The notes: a model not told the origin generated them from the letters alone. A stretch of DNA of 64,000 nucleotides from Flavobacterium kingsejongi (GCF_003076475.1 NZ_CP020919.1:1-64000), one strand, 5' to 3'. Positions 25,606 through 38,361 are shown, counted from the stretch's first letter. A program made the numbers and translations.

Positions 25606-28600
25606 TTAATAATTAAATTCCTCTTTTGTTGCTAATAACTCGTTATATTCTTCTTTAGAACCTACCAATATATTGTCATATTCTCTCATACCGGTACCGG
25701 CAGGGATTCTATGTCCAACAATAACATTTTCTTTAAGACCTTCAAGACCATCTACTTTACCTGCTACAGCGGCTTCATTCAATACTTTCGTAGTTTCCTG
25801 GAACGATGCTGCAGAAATAAATGATTTCGTCTGAAGTGATGCACGTGTAATACCCTGAAGTACCGGAGTTGCTGTCGCTGTGATAACATCTCTTGCTACT
25901 ACCTGATTTTTATCCGTACGTTTCAGCAAGGAGTTTTCATCACGTAATTCACGTGGTGAAATGATCTGGCCTGGTTTCAGGTTATCAGAATCTCCTGCGT
26001 CTTCAACCACTTTCATTCCGTATAATTTATCATTTTCAACGATAAAGTCTCTGGTGTGTGCCAGTTGATCTTCTAAGAACAGGGTATCACCCGGATCCTG
26101 GATTCTTACTTTACGCATCATCTGACGAATCACAACTTCAAAGTGCTTGTCATTGATTTTTACCCCTTGCAAACGGTATACTTCCTGAATCTCATTTACC
26201 AGATACTGTTGAACAGCAGCAGGTCCCTGGATTCTTAGGATATCATCTGGAGTAATTGCTCCATCAGACAATGGCACACCTGCTCTTACGAAGTCATTTT
26301 CCTGTACCAGGATCTGGCTTGAAAGTTTCACAAGGTATTTCTTGATTTCACCAAATTTAGATTCAATCACAATCTCACGGTTACCTCTTTTGATTTTTCC
26401 AAAAGAAACTACTCCATCAATTTCAGAAACCACAGCTGGATTCGAAGGATTACGCGCTTCTAAAAGCTCTGTAATTCTAGGAAGACCTCCTGTAATATCC
26501 CCAGCTTTTGAAGAACGACGTGGGATTTTTACCAAAATTTTACCCGCTTTAATTTTCTCCCCGTTATCCACCATCAAGTGGGCACCAACTGGTAAGTTAT
26601 AAGAACGGATCAATTCACCATCTTTACCGTAAACCAATAAAGTAGGAATCAATTTTTTATTTCTGGCTTCAGAGATTACTTTTTCCTGGAAACCTGTCTG
26701 CTCATCGATTTCAACCATGAACGATTGTCCCTGTTCGATATCTTCGTAAGCAATTTTACCGGTAAATTCAGAAATAATAACTCCATTATAAGGATCCCAT
26801 TTACAGATTACAGTACCTTTTTCAACAACATCCCCGTCTTTAACGTTGATATTAGATCCGTAAGGAATGTTATGCGTATTTAAGACAATACCCGTTTTAA
26901 CGTCTAACAATTTCAATTCTGTAGATCGTGAAATTACGATATCAACAGCATTACCTTCGTTATCCTCACCTTTTACTGTTTTAAGATCTTCGATCTCCAG
27001 TCTACCGGCAAAACGTGTTACAATACTTGATTCTTCAGAGATACCCCCCGCAACCCCACCAACGTGGAATGTACGAAGTGTCAGCTGTGTTCCTGGCTCC
27101 CCAATAGACTGGGCAGCAATTACACCTACAGCTTCTCCTTTTTGAGTCATCTTACCTGTAGCAAGGTTTCTACCATAACATTTGGCACAAATACCTTTTT
27201 TCGCCTCACAGGTTAACGGAGAACGTACTTCCACTCTTTCGATTGGAGCCGCGTTGATTAGTTTTACAAATGCTTCAGTGATTTGCTCACCAGCAGGAAC
27301 TAAAACTTCACTATTCAATGGATTAATTACATCTTGCAATGCAACACGTCCTAAGATTCTTTCTCCTAATGATTCAACAATCTCTTCATTCTTTTTCAAT
27401 GCCGAAACTTCAACACCTCTAAGCGTCCCACAATCTACCGTGTTCACGATAACATCCTGAGAAACGTCATGAAGCCTTCTTGTTAAGTACCCCGCATCCG
27501 CCGTTTTTAACGCCGTATCCGCAAGTCCTTTACGTGCACCGTGAGTAGAGATAAAGTACTCAAGGATCGAAAGACCTTCCTTAAAGTTAGAAAGAATCGG
27601 GTTTTCAATAATCTCACCACCACCGGCAGTCGATTTTTTAGGCTTAGCCATCAAACCACGCATACCAGTCAACTGACGAATCTGTTCCTTAGATCCCCTC
27701 GCCCCAGAATCAAGCATCATATATACAGAGTTGAAACCTTGTTGGTCTTCTCTAATATTTTTCATTGCTAATTCCGTAAGCTGTGCATTCGCAGAAGTCC
27801 AAATATCAATAACCTGGTTATAACGTTCGTTATTGGTGATAAGACCCATGTTATAATTCACAGAAATACCATCAACTTGTTCTCTGGCATCTGCAATTAA
27901 CTGTTGTTTTTGTTCCGGGATTCTAATATCCCCTAATGAGAAGGACAAACCACCTCTAAAAGCGAATTTGTATCCCATATCTTTCATATTGTCAAGGAAA
28001 GCCGCAGTTGTTGGAACGTTGGTAACACTTAAAATATGTCCGATAATATCTCTAAGGTTTTTCTTAGTCAATACATCATTGATATATCCTGCTGCTTCTG
28101 GCACTACTTCATTAAAGAGTACACGTCCGGCAGTAGTCTGGATAATTTTATATACCAATTCTCCATTGTCATTGAAATCTTTTGCACGAATTTTTACACT
28201 GGCATTCAATTCCAGTCTTCCTTCGTTCAATGCAATATTTACTTCTTCAGCAGAATAGAAAACAAGGCCTTCACCTAAAATTTTATGTTCTGGAGTAGAC
28301 AAACGTTCTTTGGTCATGTAATACAGACCCAAGACCATATCCTGGGATGGTACCGTAATTGGTGCTCCATTCGCAGGGTTAAGGATATTGTGAGAAGCCA
28401 ACATTAATAATTGAGCTTCCAAAATCGCCTCAGGCCCTAAAGGAAGGTGAACCGCCATCTGGTCACCATCAAAATCCGCATTAAATGCCGTACATACCAA
28501 TGGGTGAAGCTGAATCGCTTTTCCTTCGATAAGTTTAGGCTGGAATGCCTGGATACCCAAACGGTGCAATGTAGGAGCACGGTTAAGTAATACAGGATGC

Positions 28601-29910
28601 CCTTTAATTACGTTTTCAAGAATATCCCAAACTACAGGCTCTTTTTTGTCTATAATTTTTTTAGCAGACTTCACTGTTTTCACAATTCCTCTTTCGATCA
28701 GTTTACGGATCACAAAAGGTTTGTACAGCTCAGCAGCCATATCTTTTGGCAAACCACATTCGAACAATTTCAATTCCGGTCCAACGACGATTACCGAACG
28801 GGCAGAATAATCCACACGTTTACCCAAAAGGTTTTGACGGAAACGACCTTGTTTACCTTTCAGGGAATCAGAAAGGGATTTCAACGGACGGTTTGATTCT
28901 GTTTTAACAGCAGATGCTTTTCTTGTATTATCAAATAATGAATCTACCGATTCCTGAAGCATACGTTTTTCATTACGTAAGATTACTTCCGGAGCCTTAA
29001 TTTCCATTAATCGTTTCAAACGATTGTTACGGATGATTACTCTTCGGTACAAATCATTTAAATCGGATGTTGCAAAACGCCCACCATCAAGCGGCACCAA
29101 AGGTCTTAATTCTGGTGGAATAACCGGAACAACTTTCATGATCATCCATTCCGGACGATTTTCCCTGTTCAGGTTAGATTCACGGAAAGACTCTACAACT
29201 TGAAGTCTTTTCAGTGCTTCAGTTTTACGTTGTTTTGAGGTTTCATTATTAGCACTGTGGCGTAACTGGTATGACAACTCATCCAGGTCAATTCGAGCCA
29301 ATAAGTCCATAATACATTCTGCTCCCATTTTGGCAACAAACTTATTAGGGTCAAAATCGTCAAGATATTGGTTATCCTGTGGAAGGCTATCTAAGATATT
29401 CAGGTATTCTTCCTCAGTTAAAAAGTCAAGTCGTTGTAATGATTCTCCTTCAGCATTTTTTGCAATACCAGCCTGGATTACTACATATCTTTCGTAGTAG
29501 ATAATCATGTCCAGTTTCTTAGACGGCAAGCCTAAGATATAACCAATTTTATTTGGTAAAGAACGGAAATACCAGATATGAGCAATAGGCACAACAAGAT
29601 TAATGTGACCTACTCTGTCTCTACGTACTTTTTTCTCCGTAACCTCCACACCACAACGGTCACAAACGATTCCTTTGTAACGGATTCTTTTGTATTTACC
29701 ACAAGCACATTCAAAATCTTTTACGGGACCGAAAATTCTTTCACAGAAAAGACCGTCGCGCTCCGGTTTGTGCGTACGATAATTGATAGTTTCAGGTTTT
29801 AGAACCTCACCTCTTGACTCCGCCAGAATAGATTCCGGAGATGCCAGTCCAATAGAGATTTTGCTAAACCTTTTTATCGTGTTTTTATCTTTATTATTTT
29901 TATTCATCAT
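25606..29910 (-). CDS. rpoC: DNA-directed RNA polymerase subunit beta'
   Basis: The beta' subunit holds the active-site Mg in [14 protein letters not shown]. An N-terminal zinc-binding motif ([20 protein letters not shown]) and a second Cys cluster ([13 protein letters not shown]) are intact. The ATG at 29910 ([15 protein letters not shown]) is used rather than the longer frame, giving 1434 residues. It follows rpoB by 62 bases and precedes DUF3467 by 5. No insertion or frameshift is seen. Confidence 0.98.
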   Translation of the reverse strand: MMNKNNKDKNTIKRFSKISIGLASPESILAESRGEVLKPETINYRTHKPERDGLFCERIFGPVKDFECACGKYKRIRYKGIVCDRCGVEVTEKKVRRDRVGHINLVVPIAHIWYFRSLPNKIGYILGLPSKKLDMIIYYERYVVIQAGIAKNAEGESLQRLDFLTEEEYLNILDSLPQDNQYLDDFDPNKFVAKMGAECIMDLLARIDLDELSYQLRHSANNETSKQRKTEALKRLQVVESFRESNLNRENRPEWMIMKVVPVIPPELRPLVPLDGGRFATSDLNDLYRRVIIRNNRLKRLMEIKAPEVILRNEKRMLQESVDSLFDNTRKASAVKTESNRPLKSLSDSLKGKQGRFRQNLLGKRVDYSARSVIVVGPELKLFECGLPKDMAAELYKPFVIRKLIERGIVKTVKSAKKIIDKKEPVVWDILENVIKGHPVLLNRAPTLHRLGIQAFQPKLIEGKAIQLHPLVCTAFNADFDGDQMAVHLPLGPEAILEAQLLMLASHNILNPANGAPITVPSQDMVLGLYYMTKERLSTPEHKILGEGLVFYSAEEVNIALNEGRLELNASVKIRAKDFNDNGELVYKIIQTTAGRVLFNEVVPEAAGYINDVLTKKNLRDIIGHILSVTNVPTTAAFLDNMKDMGYKFAFRGGLSFSLGDIRIPEQKQQLIADAREQVDGISVNYNMGLITNNERYNQVIDIWTSANAQLTELAMKNIREDQQGFNSVYMMLDSGARGSKEQIRQLTGMRGLMAKPKKSTAGGGEIIENPILSNFKEGLSILEYFISTHGARKGLADTALKTADAGYLTRRLHDVSQDVIVNTVDCGTLRGVEVSALKKNEEIVESLGERILGRVALQDVINPLNSEVLVPAGEQITEAFVKLINAAPIERVEVRSPLTCEAKKGICAKCYGRNLATGKMTQKGEAVGVIAAQSIGEPGTQLTLRTFHVGGVAGGISEESSIVTRFAGRLEIEDLKTVKGEDNEGNAVDIVISRSTELKLLDVKTGIVLNTHNIPYGSNINVKDGDVVEKGTVICKWDPYNGVIISEFTGKIAYEDIEQGQSFMVEIDEQTGFQEKVISEARNKKLIPTLLVYGKDGELIRSYNLPVGAHLMVDNGEKIKAGKILVKIPRRSSKAGDITGGLPRITELLEARNPSNPAVVSEIDGVVSFGKIKRGNREIVIESKFGEIKKYLVKLSSQILVQENDFVRAGVPLSDGAITPDDILRIQGPAAVQQYLVNEIQEVYRLQGVKINDKHFEVVIRQMMRKVRIQDPGDTLFLEDQLAHTRDFIVENDKLYGMKVVEDAGDSDNLKPGQIISPRELRDENSLLKRTDKNQVVARDVITATATPVLQGITRASLQTKSFISAASFQETTKVLNEAAVAGKVDGLEGLKENVIVGHRIPAGTGMREYDNILVGSKEEYNELLATKEEFNY

Positions 29911-29972
29911 AATCGTAGTCGATTTATAAAAAACATTAAAAATTGGGAGCAGCAGAACCACTCCCAAGTGAA

Positions 29973-32900
29973 TTAATCTTCTAATCTAATATCCAATCCA
30001 AGACCTTTAAGTTCGTGCATTAATACATTGAACGATTCAGGTAATCCTGGTTCCGGCATAGATTCACCCTTAACGATTGCTTCGTAAGTTTTAGCTCTAC
30101 CGATAACATCATCAGATTTAACCGTTAGGATCTCTCTTAATGTACTGGATGCACCATAAGCTTCAAGAGCCCAAACCTCCATCTCTCCAAAACGCTGACC
30201 ACCAAATTGAGCTTTACCACCCAATGGTTGTTGTGTAATAAGAGAATACGGTCCGATAGAACGTGCGTGCATTTTATCATCAACCATGTGCCCTAATTTC
30301 AGCATATAAATTACACCGACAGTAGCACGTTGGTGGAAACGCTCACCAGTTCCTCCATCATAAAGGTAAGTATGTCCAAATCTTGGAATTCCAGCCTCAT
30401 CTGTCAATTCATTAATCTGGTCTAATGTAGCACCATCAAAAATTGGAGTAGCATATTTTCTACCTAATTTCTGTCCGGCCCATCCAAGAACAGTTTCATA
30501 AATCTGACCGATATTCATACGTGAAGGTACCCCAAGTGGGTTCAACACGATATCTACCGGTGTTCCATCTTCCAGGAATGGCATATCTTCGTGACGAACA
30601 ATTCGGGCAACAATACCTTTATTTCCGTGACGTCCTGCCATTTTATCCCCTACTTTCAGTTTACGTTTCTTAGCGATGTAAACTTTAGCCAGTTTTAAAA
30701 TTCCTGAAGGAAGTTCATCCCCCACTGTAATGGTGAATTTCTCTCTTCTCAGTGCTCCCTGAAGGTCATTCAGCTTAATTTTGTAGTTGTGGATCAGGTC
30801 ATTCACCATTTTATTGGTTTCATCATCTGCTACCCACATCCCTTTGTTAAGGTGTGCGAAATCTTCAACAGCATTCAACATTTTTTGGGTATATTTCTTA
30901 CCTTTTGGTAATACTTCCTCACCCAAATCATTCATTACACCCTGAGATGTTTTTCCGTTAACGATATTGAATAATTTGTCAACCAGCTTATCTTTCAGCT
31001 CTACGAATTTTACTTCGAAGTCCATTTCAAGTTTCGCCAGGCTATCTTTATCCTGTGAACGTTTACGTTTATCTTTTACCGCTCTCGCAAATAATTTTTT
31101 GTCCAAAACCACACCGTGTAATGAAGGAGATGCTTTTAACGAAGCATCTTTTACATCACCTGCTTTATCCCCGAAGATTGCACGAAGCAATTTCTCTTCC
31201 GGAGTAGGATCTGATTCTCCTTTTGGTGTAATTTTTCCGATTAGGATATCGCCAGGTTTTACTTCAGCACCAATCCTGATCATACCATTCTCATCTAAAT
31301 CTTTGGTAGCTTCTTCACTAACGTTTGGAATATCATTCGTTAATTCTTCGTTACCCAATTTAGTATCTCTAACTTCCAATGAATAGTCATCAACGTGTAT
31401 AGAGGTAAAAATGTCATCACGAACTACTTTCTCAGAAATTACGATTGCATCCTCAAAGTTATATCCCTTCCATGGCATAAACGCCACTTTAAGGTTTCTA
31501 CCTAAAGCAAGCTCTCCATTCTGGGTAGCATATCCTTCAGAAAGTACTTGTCCTTTAATTACCCTATCCCCTTTTCTTACGATTGGTTTCAGGTTAATAG
31601 AAGTACTCTGGTTGGTTTTTCTGAATTTGATCAAATTGTAGGTTTTGTCATCTGAGTCAAAACTTACCATTCTTTCTTCTTCTGACCTGTCATATTTAAT
31701 GGTGATGATATTAGCATCCACATATTCTACAACCCCAGGACCTTCTGCATTAATCAATACTCGGGAATCAGACGCTACCTGGCGCTCAAGACCTGTACCC
31801 ACAATTGGGGCTTCTGGTCGTAGCAAAGGAACCGCCTGACGCATCATGTTTGATCCCATCAACGCACGGTTAGCATCATCATGTTCCAGGAAAGGAATCA
31901 ATGAAGCCGAAATCGATGCGATCTGGTTCGGAGCAACGTCAGTATAATCAACAACATTCGGATCCACAACCGGGAAATCGCCTTCTTCACGGGCAATAAC
32001 CTTGTCGGCAGTAATCTGTCCGTCCTCAGTCATTTCAATATTTGCCTGAGCAATCATCTTACCTTCTTCTTCTTCTGCACTTAAATATACAGGAGTAGAA
32101 ACCAAGTCAACTTTACCATTGGTTACCTTACGGTATGGTGTTTCGATGAATCCCATTCCATTCACTTTAGCATACACTCCAAGAGAAGAGATCAAACCAA
32201 TGTTTGGTCCCTCTGGTGTTTCAATAGGACATAAACGTCCGTAGTGTGTATAGTGAACGTCACGTACCTCAAATCCGGCTCTTTCACGGGAAAGACCACC
32301 AGGTCCAAGGGCAGACAATCTTCTTTTGTGCGTAATCTCTGCTAATGGATTCGTTTGGTCCATGAACTGAGATAACTGGTTTGTTCCAAAGAAAGAGTTA
32401 ATTACCGATGATAATGTTTTAGCATTGATCAAATCGATAGGTGTAAACACCTCGTTATCTCTAACGTTCATACGCTCTCTGATGGTTCTCGCCATACGGG
32501 CCAAACCGACACCGAACTGAGCAGAAAGTTGTTCACCAACTGTTCTTACACGACGGTTTGACAAGTGATCGATATCATCAATCTCTGCTTTAGAGTTGAT
32601 CAATTCGATCAGGTATTTCACAATGGTAATGATATCTTCTTTGGTAAGCACTTGCTTTTCCATTGGAATATCCAAACCAAGTTTTTTGTTCATTCTGTAA
32701 CGACCTACTTCACCTAAGTTGTAACGTTGGTCAGAGAAGAACAATTTATCGATAATGCCACGAGCGGTTTCCTCATCAGGCGGTTCAGCATTACGCAACT
32801 GACGGTAAATGTGCTCAACAGCTTCTTTTTCAGAGTTTGTTGGATCCTTTTGAAGCGTATTGTGGATAATGGCATAATCAGCCTGGTTATTATCCTCTTT

Positions 32901-33785
32901 ATGCAACAAAACGGTTTTCACATTAGCATCGATGATTTCTTCCACATTATCCTTATCGATGATAGTATCACGATCCAGGATAATCTCATTACGCTCGATA
33001 GAAACTACCTCGCCAGTATCTTCATCTACGAAATCTTCATGCCATGTATTCAATACACGGGCAGCTAATTTTCTTCCGATATATTTTTTAAGTCCAGTTT
33101 TAGAAACTTTAATTTCTTCAGCAAGGTCAAAAATCTCAAGGATATCCTTGTCTCTTTCAAACCCAATTGCCCTGAACAATGTAGTAACCGGTAATTTTTT
33201 CTTTCTATCGATATAGGCGTACATAACGCTATTGATATCGGTAGCAAATTCAATCCATGATCCTTTGAAAGGAATTACTCTGGCAGAATATAATTTTGTT
33301 CCGTTTGCATGAAACGATTGTCCAAAGAATACCCCTGGTGATCTATGCAATTGCGATACAACAACCCTTTCTGCACCATTGATCACGAATGTACCACTTG
33401 GTGTCATATAAGGGATTGTTCCAAGATATACATCCTGAACTATCGTTTCAAAATCCTCGTGCTCCGGATCGGTACAATACAGTTTCAGCCTGGCTTTAAG
33501 CGGCACACTGTATGTAAGTCCTCTCTCAATACACTCTTGGATTGTGTAACGTGGTGGATCTACAAAGTAATCAAGGAACTCCAATACAAATTGGTTTCTG
33601 GTATCGGTAATTGGAAAGTTTTCCATGAAGGTGTTATAAAGACCTTCGTTGCCTCTTTCATCGGATTTAGTTTCAAGTTGAAAGAAATCTTTAAAAGACT
33701 TAACCTGAATATCAAGAAAATCCGGATAGTCAGGAATATTTTTGGTTGAGGCAAAATTTAATCTTTCAGTCTGATTTGTTATCAT
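29973..33785 (-). CDS. rpoB: DNA-directed RNA polymerase subunit beta
   Basis: The beta subunit forms the polymerase catalytic cleft with beta'. The 1270-residue chain starts [13 protein letters not shown] at the ATG 33785; the base triplet just upstream is a TTG in frame. The rifampicin region reads [20 protein letters not shown]: the Asp, His and Ser equivalents of E. coli D516, H526 and S531 are all wild type, so no common resistance change is present. The C-terminal [27 protein letters not shown] is conserved. A structured spacer separates it from rplL. Confidence 0.98.
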   Translation of the reverse strand: MITNQTERLNFASTKNIPDYPDFLDIQVKSFKDFFQLETKSDERGNEGLYNTFMENFPITDTRNQFVLEFLDYFVDPPRYTIQECIERGLTYSVPLKARLKLYCTDPEHEDFETIVQDVYLGTIPYMTPSGTFVINGAERVVVSQLHRSPGVFFGQSFHANGTKLYSARVIPFKGSWIEFATDINSVMYAYIDRKKKLPVTTLFRAIGFERDKDILEIFDLAEEIKVSKTGLKKYIGRKLAARVLNTWHEDFVDEDTGEVVSIERNEIILDRDTIIDKDNVEEIIDANVKTVLLHKEDNNQADYAIIHNTLQKDPTNSEKEAVEHIYRQLRNAEPPDEETARGIIDKLFFSDQRYNLGEVGRYRMNKKLGLDIPMEKQVLTKEDIITIVKYLIELINSKAEIDDIDHLSNRRVRTVGEQLSAQFGVGLARMARTIRERMNVRDNEVFTPIDLINAKTLSSVINSFFGTNQLSQFMDQTNPLAEITHKRRLSALGPGGLSRERAGFEVRDVHYTHYGRLCPIETPEGPNIGLISSLGVYAKVNGMGFIETPYRKVTNGKVDLVSTPVYLSAEEEEGKMIAQANIEMTEDGQITADKVIAREEGDFPVVDPNVVDYTDVAPNQIASISASLIPFLEHDDANRALMGSNMMRQAVPLLRPEAPIVGTGLERQVASDSRVLINAEGPGVVEYVDANIITIKYDRSEEERMVSFDSDDKTYNLIKFRKTNQSTSINLKPIVRKGDRVIKGQVLSEGYATQNGELALGRNLKVAFMPWKGYNFEDAIVISEKVVRDDIFTSIHVDDYSLEVRDTKLGNEELTNDIPNVSEEATKDLDENGMIRIGAEVKPGDILIGKITPKGESDPTPEEKLLRAIFGDKAGDVKDASLKASPSLHGVVLDKKLFARAVKDKRKRSQDKDSLAKLEMDFEVKFVELKDKLVDKLFNIVNGKTSQGVMNDLGEEVLPKGKKYTQKMLNAVEDFAHLNKGMWVADDETNKMVNDLIHNYKIKLNDLQGALRREKFTITVGDELPSGILKLAKVYIAKKRKLKVGDKMAGRHGNKGIVARIVRHEDMPFLEDGTPVDIVLNPLGVPSRMNIGQIYETVLGWAGQKLGRKYATPIFDGATLDQINELTDEAGIPRFGHTYLYDGGTGERFHQRATVGVIYMLKLGHMVDDKMHARSIGPYSLITQQPLGGKAQFGGQRFGEMEVWALEAYGASSTLREILTVKSDDVIGRAKTYEAIVKGESMPEPGLPESFNVLMHELKGLGLDIRLED

Positions 33786-33851
33786 CAATGGACAAAATTT
33801 TGATTAAAAAAATTGATAAAAAAAACGCATAAAATATAATATACGAAAAAT

Positions 33852-33890
33852 GGTTTAGGCCTTTGGGCGTTTCTGCCCAAGGCCTAAACC
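33852..33890 (-). promoter_or_regulatory. Hairpin in the rplL-rpoB spacer (attenuator or processing site)
   Basis: GGTTTAGGCC and GGCCTAAACC bracket a long, GC-rich stem continuing CTTTGGGCG / TGCCCAAGG with one bulged base and a TTTC-type loop. On the minus strand only a modest T-rich stretch follows (ATTTTTCG), so partial termination is plausible. In E. coli the equivalent spacer holds a partial terminator and an RNase III site that lower rpoBC expression below rplL; the same use here is inference. Confidence 0.7.
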
Positions 33891-33913
33891 TAGTTCTTAA
33901 AACCTAGTGTAAC

Positions 33914-34282
33914 TTACTTAAGTTCAATTACAGCTCCAGCTTCTTCTAATGATTTTTTAAGACCTTCAGCCTCATCTTTAGAAATACCTTCTTTTACAGG
34001 TGCAGGTGCAGAGTCAACTAAATCTTTAGCTTCTTTAAGACCTAATCCTGTTAATTCTTTAACCGCTTTTACAACAGCTAATTTAGAAGCTCCAGCTTCT
34101 TTAAGGATTACTGTGAATTCTGTTTGCTCTTCAGCAGCAGCATCTCCACCACCAGCAGCAACTACAACAGCTGCAGCAGCAGGCTCAATACCATACTCAT
34201 CTTTTAATATTGTTGCTAATTCGTTAACTTCTTTAACTGTAAGGTTAACTAATTGTTCTGCGAATTGTTTCAAATCTGCCAT
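33914..34282 (-). CDS. rplL: 50S ribosomal protein L7/L12
   Basis: L7/L12 forms the ribosomal stalk that recruits translational GTPases. The 122-residue protein has the N-terminal dimerisation helix ([21 protein letters not shown]), an Ala/Gly hinge near 35-50, and the C-terminal domain ([20 protein letters not shown] to VIELK). It lies 60 bases after rplJ and before the rpoB spacer hairpin. Confidence 0.98.
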   Translation of the reverse strand: MADLKQFAEQLVNLTVKEVNELATILKDEYGIEPAAAAVVVAAGGGDAAAEEQTEFTVILKEAGASKLAVVKAVKELTGLGLKEAKDLVDSAPAPVKEGISKDEAEGLKKSLEEAGAVIELK

Positions 34283-34342
34283 TTTTTCTATCGTTTAAAA
34301 TGATTTGTAAAATTATAATTTATTAAGTGCGTTCTGTTTGGC

Positions 34343-34852
34343 TTATTCAGCTTCAGTAGCAACTTCTTCTTCTTTCGAGAATTGGTTTTGAAGAGCTGCA
34401 ATAACTCTTTGCGCCGGTGATTGAAGTAATCCAATGATTTCCCCAATAACTTCTTCTTTCGATTTCAGCGAAGCTAATGAATCTAATAAGTTATCACCAA
34501 TATAGATTTCCTGGTTGATATAAGCCCCTTTGAAAACTGGCTTATCCGATTTTTTACGGAAATCTTTGATGATTTTTGCAGGAGCATTTGCTACATCTGC
34601 AAAAAATATAGAAGTGTTACCTTTTAAAACAGATGGTAAATCTCCATAGTCTTTATCGGAAGCACCCATAGCTTTTTCAAGCAAAGTGTTCTTAACTACT
34701 TCTAATTTTATCCCTGCTTTAAAACAAGCTCTTCTAAGGTTTGAAGTTGTCTCTGCATTTAGTCCGGAAATATCTGCTACATAAACAATATTTGAACCAG
34801 CTAACTGTGCAGTTAAATCTTCAATCGCGATTGATTTTTCTTCTCTAGTCAT
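34343..34852 (-). CDS. rplJ: 50S ribosomal protein L10
   Basis: L10 anchors L7/L12 dimers to the large subunit and in many bacteria represses its own mRNA. The 169-residue sequence shows the N-terminal 23S-binding domain (YVADISGLNAETTSNLRRAC) and a C-terminal helical tail (LLQSPAQRVIAALQNQFSKE) for L7/L12. Only 25 bases separate it from rplA, too little for an L10 leader of the E. coli kind. Confidence 0.97.
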   Translation of the reverse strand: MTREEKSIAIEDLTAQLAGSNIVYVADISGLNAETTSNLRRACFKAGIKLEVVKNTLLEKAMGASDKDYGDLPSVLKGNTSIFFADVANAPAKIIKDFRKKSDKPVFKGAYINQEIYIGDNLLDSLASLKSKEEVIGEIIGLLQSPAQRVIAALQNQFSKEEEVATEAE

Positions 34853-34877
34853 ACTAAAAATTTTTAACTACCAATTA

Positions 34878-35567
34878 TTATACTGCCTTTGGGTCTAATG
34901 CAATAGCAGGACTCATGGTGCTTGAAAGGTGGATACTTTTGATGTATGTTCCTTTAGCAGCAGTTGGTTTAAGTTTAAGTAATGTTTGAATAATTTCGTG
35001 GGCATTTTCAGTAATTTGTTCTGCTCCGAAAGAGATTCTTCCGATACCTGCATGAACAATACCAGTTTTATCAACTCTAAAGTCAATTTTACCAGCTTTT
35101 ACTTCCTGAATAGCTTTAGCCACATCCATAGTAACAGTTCCTGTTTTAGGGTTTGGCATTAAACCTCTTGGGCCTAATACTCTACCTAAAGGACCTAATT
35201 TACCCATAACAGCTGGCATAGTGATGATCACATCAATATCAGTCCAACCATCTTTAATTTTTTGAAGGTAGTCATCTAAACCTACGTGGTCTGCACCAGC
35301 AGCTCTAGCTTCAGCTTCTTTATCCGGAGTAACTAACGCAAGAACTCTTACATCCTTACCAGTACCGTGAGGTAAAGTAACCACACCTCTTACCATTTGA
35401 TTCGCTTTTCTTGGATCTACACCCAATTTAACCGCGATATCAACAGACTCGTCAAATTTTGCAGAAGCAACCACTTTAATTAATGCAGAAGCATCTTTCA
35501 AAGAGTATAGTTTATTCTTTTCAATTTTTGATGCAGCCTCTTTTTGTTTTTTTGTCAATTTTGCCAT
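34878..35567 (-). CDS. rplA: 50S ribosomal protein L1
   Basis: L1 forms the mobile stalk next to the E site. The 229-residue sequence includes the conserved block [20 protein letters not shown] and the RMNK-type end [18 protein letters not shown]. It follows rplK by 13 bases and precedes rplJ by 25, in the standard rplKAJL order. Confidence 0.98.
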   Translation of the reverse strand: MAKLTKKQKEAASKIEKNKLYSLKDASALIKVVASAKFDESVDIAVKLGVDPRKANQMVRGVVTLPHGTGKDVRVLALVTPDKEAEARAAGADHVGLDDYLQKIKDGWTDIDVIITMPAVMGKLGPLGRVLGPRGLMPNPKTGTVTMDVAKAIQEVKAGKIDFRVDKTGIVHAGIGRISFGAEQITENAHEIIQTLLKLKPTAAKGTYIKSIHLSSTMSPAIALDPKAV

Positions 35568-35580
35568 TTCTTTTTCTTAA

Positions 35581-36018
35581 TTAAAAAGGAGCGTCTCCAG
35601 TTACAGTTATACCCATAGATCTAGCTGTTCCAGCGATCATGCTCATAGCAGACTCAATAGTGAATGCATTCAAATCAGCCATTTTATCGTCAGCGATAGC
35701 TTTAATCTGATCCCAAGTTACACTTGCGATTTTTTTACGATTTGGTTCCCCAGATCCAGATTTTACTTTTGCAGCTTCTAATAATTGAATAGCAGCAGGT
35801 GGCGTTTTAACAACAAACTCGAAAGATTTGTCTTTATACACAGTGATTTGCACTGGTAAAATTTTGCCGGGTTTATCTTGTGTTCTAGCATTAAATTGCT
35901 TACAGAACTCCATGATATTAACACCAGCAGCACCTAAAGCAGGTCCAACCGGTGGCGATGGGTTCGCTGCACCTCCCTTAACTTGTAGTTTAACTACTTT
36001 ACTAATTTCTTTAGCCAT
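35581..36018 (-). CDS. rplK: 50S ribosomal protein L11
   Basis: L11 binds the GTPase-associated region of 23S rRNA. The 145-residue sequence has the Pro-rich N-terminal domain ([20 protein letters not shown]) and the RNA-binding C-terminal domain ending [16 protein letters not shown]. It starts 65 bases after nusG and leads the rplKAJL group. Confidence 0.98.
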   Translation of the reverse strand: MAKEISKVVKLQVKGGAANPSPPVGPALGAAGVNIMEFCKQFNARTQDKPGKILPVQITVYKDKSFEFVVKTPPAAIQLLEAAKVKSGSGEPNRKKIASVTWDQIKAIADDKMADLNAFTIESAMSMIAGTARSMGITVTGDAPF

Positions 36019-36083
36019 TTCTTAAAATTTAACACGTCTCTCTTGGAAGCGATTAACGTGGTTTATTATATATGTAACAAAAA

Positions 36084-36635
36084 TTATACTTTTTCAACTT
36101 GCATAAAACTCAACTCCAATGGTGTTTTTCTTCCGAAAATCTTAACCATCACTTCAAGTTTACGCTTTTCATCATTGATTTTCTCAACTGTTCCATTGAA
36201 CCCGTTGAAAGGACCATCAACCACCTTAATTGTTTCCCCAATATTAAAAGGAATTGAATGACTGTCTGTTTTCACAGCTAACTCATCCACTTTACCTAAC
36301 ATCCTGTTCACTTCAGACATCCTTAAAGGAACTGGATCACCACCTTTAACTTCACCTAAAAAACCAATAACTCCTGTAATTGATTTAATAATATGAGGAA
36401 TTTCTCCTGTAAGAGCAGCTTCAATCATAACATAACCAGGAAAGTATACTTTTTCTTTACTGATCTTCTTTCCGTCTTTTACTGTAACCACCTTTTCAGT
36501 AGGGACAAGTACTTGAGAAATATAATCAGACATACCTAATCTATTGATTTCGGTCTCAATATAAGCCTTAACTTTATTTTCCTGTCCACTTACAGCTCTT
36601 ACAACGTACCATTTTTTCACACTACTATCTGTCAT
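36084..36635 (-). CDS. nusG: Transcription termination/antitermination protein NusG
   Basis: NusG binds RNA polymerase and couples it to Rho or the ribosome. The 183-residue protein has the NGN domain (KWYVVRAVSGQENKVKAYIE to IGFLG) and a C-terminal KOW domain (GETIKVVDGPFNGFNGTVEKI). It lies 10 bases after secE, the usual pairing. Confidence 0.97.
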   Translation of the reverse strand: MTDSSVKKWYVVRAVSGQENKVKAYIETEINRLGMSDYISQVLVPTEKVVTVKDGKKISKEKVYFPGYVMIEAALTGEIPHIIKSITGVIGFLGEVKGGDPVPLRMSEVNRMLGKVDELAVKTDSHSIPFNIGETIKVVDGPFNGFNGTVEKINDEKRKLEVMVKIFGRKTPLELSFMQVEKV

Positions 36636-36645
36636 TACACGAATA

Positions 36646-36843
36646 TTAAGAATTTATCCAAGAAAAGAAACCAGCTATTGCTTTTGCAAAAACCACATCT
36701 ACTCCCCAAGTCGCAAGAGCAAATAGTATTGAAAAAACCGCAACTATAATGGTTAATCGTTGCACTTCAGCCCATTCCGGCCAAGTAACATTCGTTTTTA
36801 ATTCCCCGAAAGCTTCGCTAATGTAATTACCAACTTTTGCCAT
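36646..36843 (-). CDS. secE: Preprotein translocase subunit SecE
   Basis: SecE stabilises the SecY channel. The 65-residue protein has the short cytosolic amphipathic helix (GELKTNVTWPEWAEVQRLT) and one membrane helix (IIVAVFSILFALATWGVDVVF). It stands between the tRNA-Trp gene (16 bases) and nusG (10 bases), which fits its common location. Confidence 0.95.
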   Translation of the reverse strand: MAKVGNYISEAFGELKTNVTWPEWAEVQRLTIIVAVFSILFALATWGVDVVFAKAIAGFFSWINS

Positions 36844-36859
36844 GCTATTTATTTTTTTG

Positions 36860-36930
36860 CACGGGCGGAGGGATTCGAACCCCCATCAACGGTTTTGGAG
36901 ACCGCTATTCTACCCTTGAACTACGCCCGT
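36860..36930 (-). tRNA. tRNA-Trp (anticodon CCA)
   Basis: On the minus strand the acceptor ACGGGCG pairs with CGCCCGT, the anticodon arm GCGGT-CTCCAAA-ACCGT gives CCA, and the T loop is TTCGAAT. Length is 71 bases without CCA, which is not encoded. It lies between tuf and secE, as in many bacteria. Confidence 0.95.
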
Positions 36931-36935
36931 ATTAA

Positions 36936-36968
36936 AAGCCAGTAGAATCATAAAAACCCTACTGGCTT
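36936..36968 (-). terminator. Hairpin between tuf and tRNA-Trp
   Basis: AAGCCAGTAG and CTACTGGCTT form a 10-bp perfect stem around a 13-base loop, followed on the minus strand by TTTTAAT. It may terminate part of the tuf transcript or protect its 3' end; the tRNA begins 5 bases later. Confidence 0.65.
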
Positions 36969-36991
36969 CAATTTATTTAGTACCTAAATAA

Positions 36992-38179
36992 TTACTCAAC
37001 AATTTCAGTAACCTGTCCTGCGCCTACAGTTCTACCACCTTCACGGATAGCGAAACGTAAACCTACGCTTAATGCGATTGGGCTTAACAATGTTACATCA
37101 ATAGTTAAGTTGTCCCCTGGCATAACCATCTCAACACCTGTTGGTAGCATGATAGTTCCAGTTACGTCAGTTGTACGTACGTAGAACTGTGGACGGTAAT
37201 TATTATGGAATGGAGTATGACGTCCACCTTCTTCTTTTTTCAAGATATAAACCTCAGCTTTGAATTTAGCGTGTGGCTTTACTGATCCTGGCTTAACGAT
37301 AACCATTCCTCTTTTGATAGATTCTTTATCAACACCTCTTAAAAGCAAACCTACGTTATCTCCAGCTTCACCTCTGTCAAGGATTTTACGGAACATCTCA
37401 ACTCCTGTAATAGTAGAAGTCAATTTATCAGCTCCCATACCAATGATTTCAACAGCATCACCTGTATTAGCAATACCAGTTTCGATACGACCTGTAGCAA
37501 CAGTTCCACGTCCTGTAATTGTAAATACATCTTCAACCGGCATCAAGAATGGTTTTGCAGTATCCCTAATTGGCTCTTCAATCCAGCTATCAACAGCAGC
37601 CATCAATTCAAGAATTTTTGGTACCCAAGCAGGATCATTATTCAATCCACCTAAAGCAGACCCTTGAACTACTGGAGTATTATCTCCATCATAGTCATAG
37701 AAAGACAATAAATCTCTGATTTCCATTTCTACTAATTCCAACAACTCAGCATCATCAACCATATCCACTTTGTTCATGAATACAACCAATCTTGGAATAC
37801 CTACCTGGCGTCCTAAAAGGATGTGCTCACGAGTTTGTGGCATTGGTCCGTCAGTAGCAGCTACAACGATGATAGCACCATCCATTTGAGCAGCACCTGT
37901 AACCATGTTTTTCACGTAATCCGCGTGACCTGGACAGTCAACGTGTGCATAGTGACGGGTAGCAGTTTCATACTCAACGTGAGATGTATTAATTGTAATA
38001 CCTCTTTCTTTCTCCTCTGGAGCGTTGTCGATTTGATCAAACGATTTTGCCTGACAGTAACCTGCATCTGATAATACTTTCGTAATAGCAGCAGTTAAAG
38101 TAGTTTTTCCGTGATCCACGTGTCCAATTGTACCTATATTTAAGTGCGGTTTGGAACGGTTAAAATTCTCCTTTGCCAT
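36992..38179 (-). CDS. tuf: Elongation factor Tu
   Basis: EF-Tu delivers aminoacyl-tRNA to the ribosome. The 395-residue sequence has GHVDHGKTT (P loop), [12 protein letters not shown] (G3), NKVDMVDD (G4) and the C-terminal [17 protein letters not shown]. It follows the tRNA-Thr(GGU) gene by 53 bases and shares a transcript with the tRNA genes. Confidence 0.99.
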   Translation of the reverse strand: MAKENFNRSKPHLNIGTIGHVDHGKTTLTAAITKVLSDAGYCQAKSFDQIDNAPEEKERGITINTSHVEYETATRHYAHVDCPGHADYVKNMVTGAAQMDGAIIVVAATDGPMPQTREHILLGRQVGIPRLVVFMNKVDMVDDAELLELVEMEIRDLLSFYDYDGDNTPVVQGSALGGLNNDPAWVPKILELMAAVDSWIEEPIRDTAKPFLMPVEDVFTITGRGTVATGRIETGIANTGDAVEIIGMGADKLTSTITGVEMFRKILDRGEAGDNVGLLLRGVDKESIKRGMVIVKPGSVKPHAKFKAEVYILKKEEGGRHTPFHNNYRPQFYVRTTDVTGTIMLPTGVEMVMPGDNLTIDVTLLSPIALSVGLRFAIREGGRTVGAGQVTEIVE

Positions 38180-38232
38180 TTTACTTAATTTTAATCTTAG
38201 TTATATATTAGTGTTCAAATTCTTACTTGTTG

Positions 38233-38304
38233 AGCCAATGTCGGGAATTGAACCCGAGACCTCTTCCTTACCAAGGAAGCACTCTACCCCTGAGCTACAC
38301 CGGC
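38233..38304 (-). tRNA. tRNA-Thr (anticodon GGT)
   Basis: On the minus strand acceptor GCCGGTG pairs with CATTGGC (two G-U pairs), the anticodon stem-loop CTTCC-TTGGTAA-GGAAG gives GGT (codons ACC/ACU), and the T loop is TTCAATT. CCA is not encoded. It is the last tRNA before tuf. Confidence 0.93.
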
Positions 38305-38361
38305 AATCCTCTGATCTCATCAACTCTTCACTTTCGATCCGATTCAAAATAATCAGTTTTG

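Noticed and set aside
33230..33788. Possible rifampicin resistance or frameshift in rpoB
   Set aside because: The frame is continuous and the resistance-region residues further on (near 32.3 kb) are wild type.
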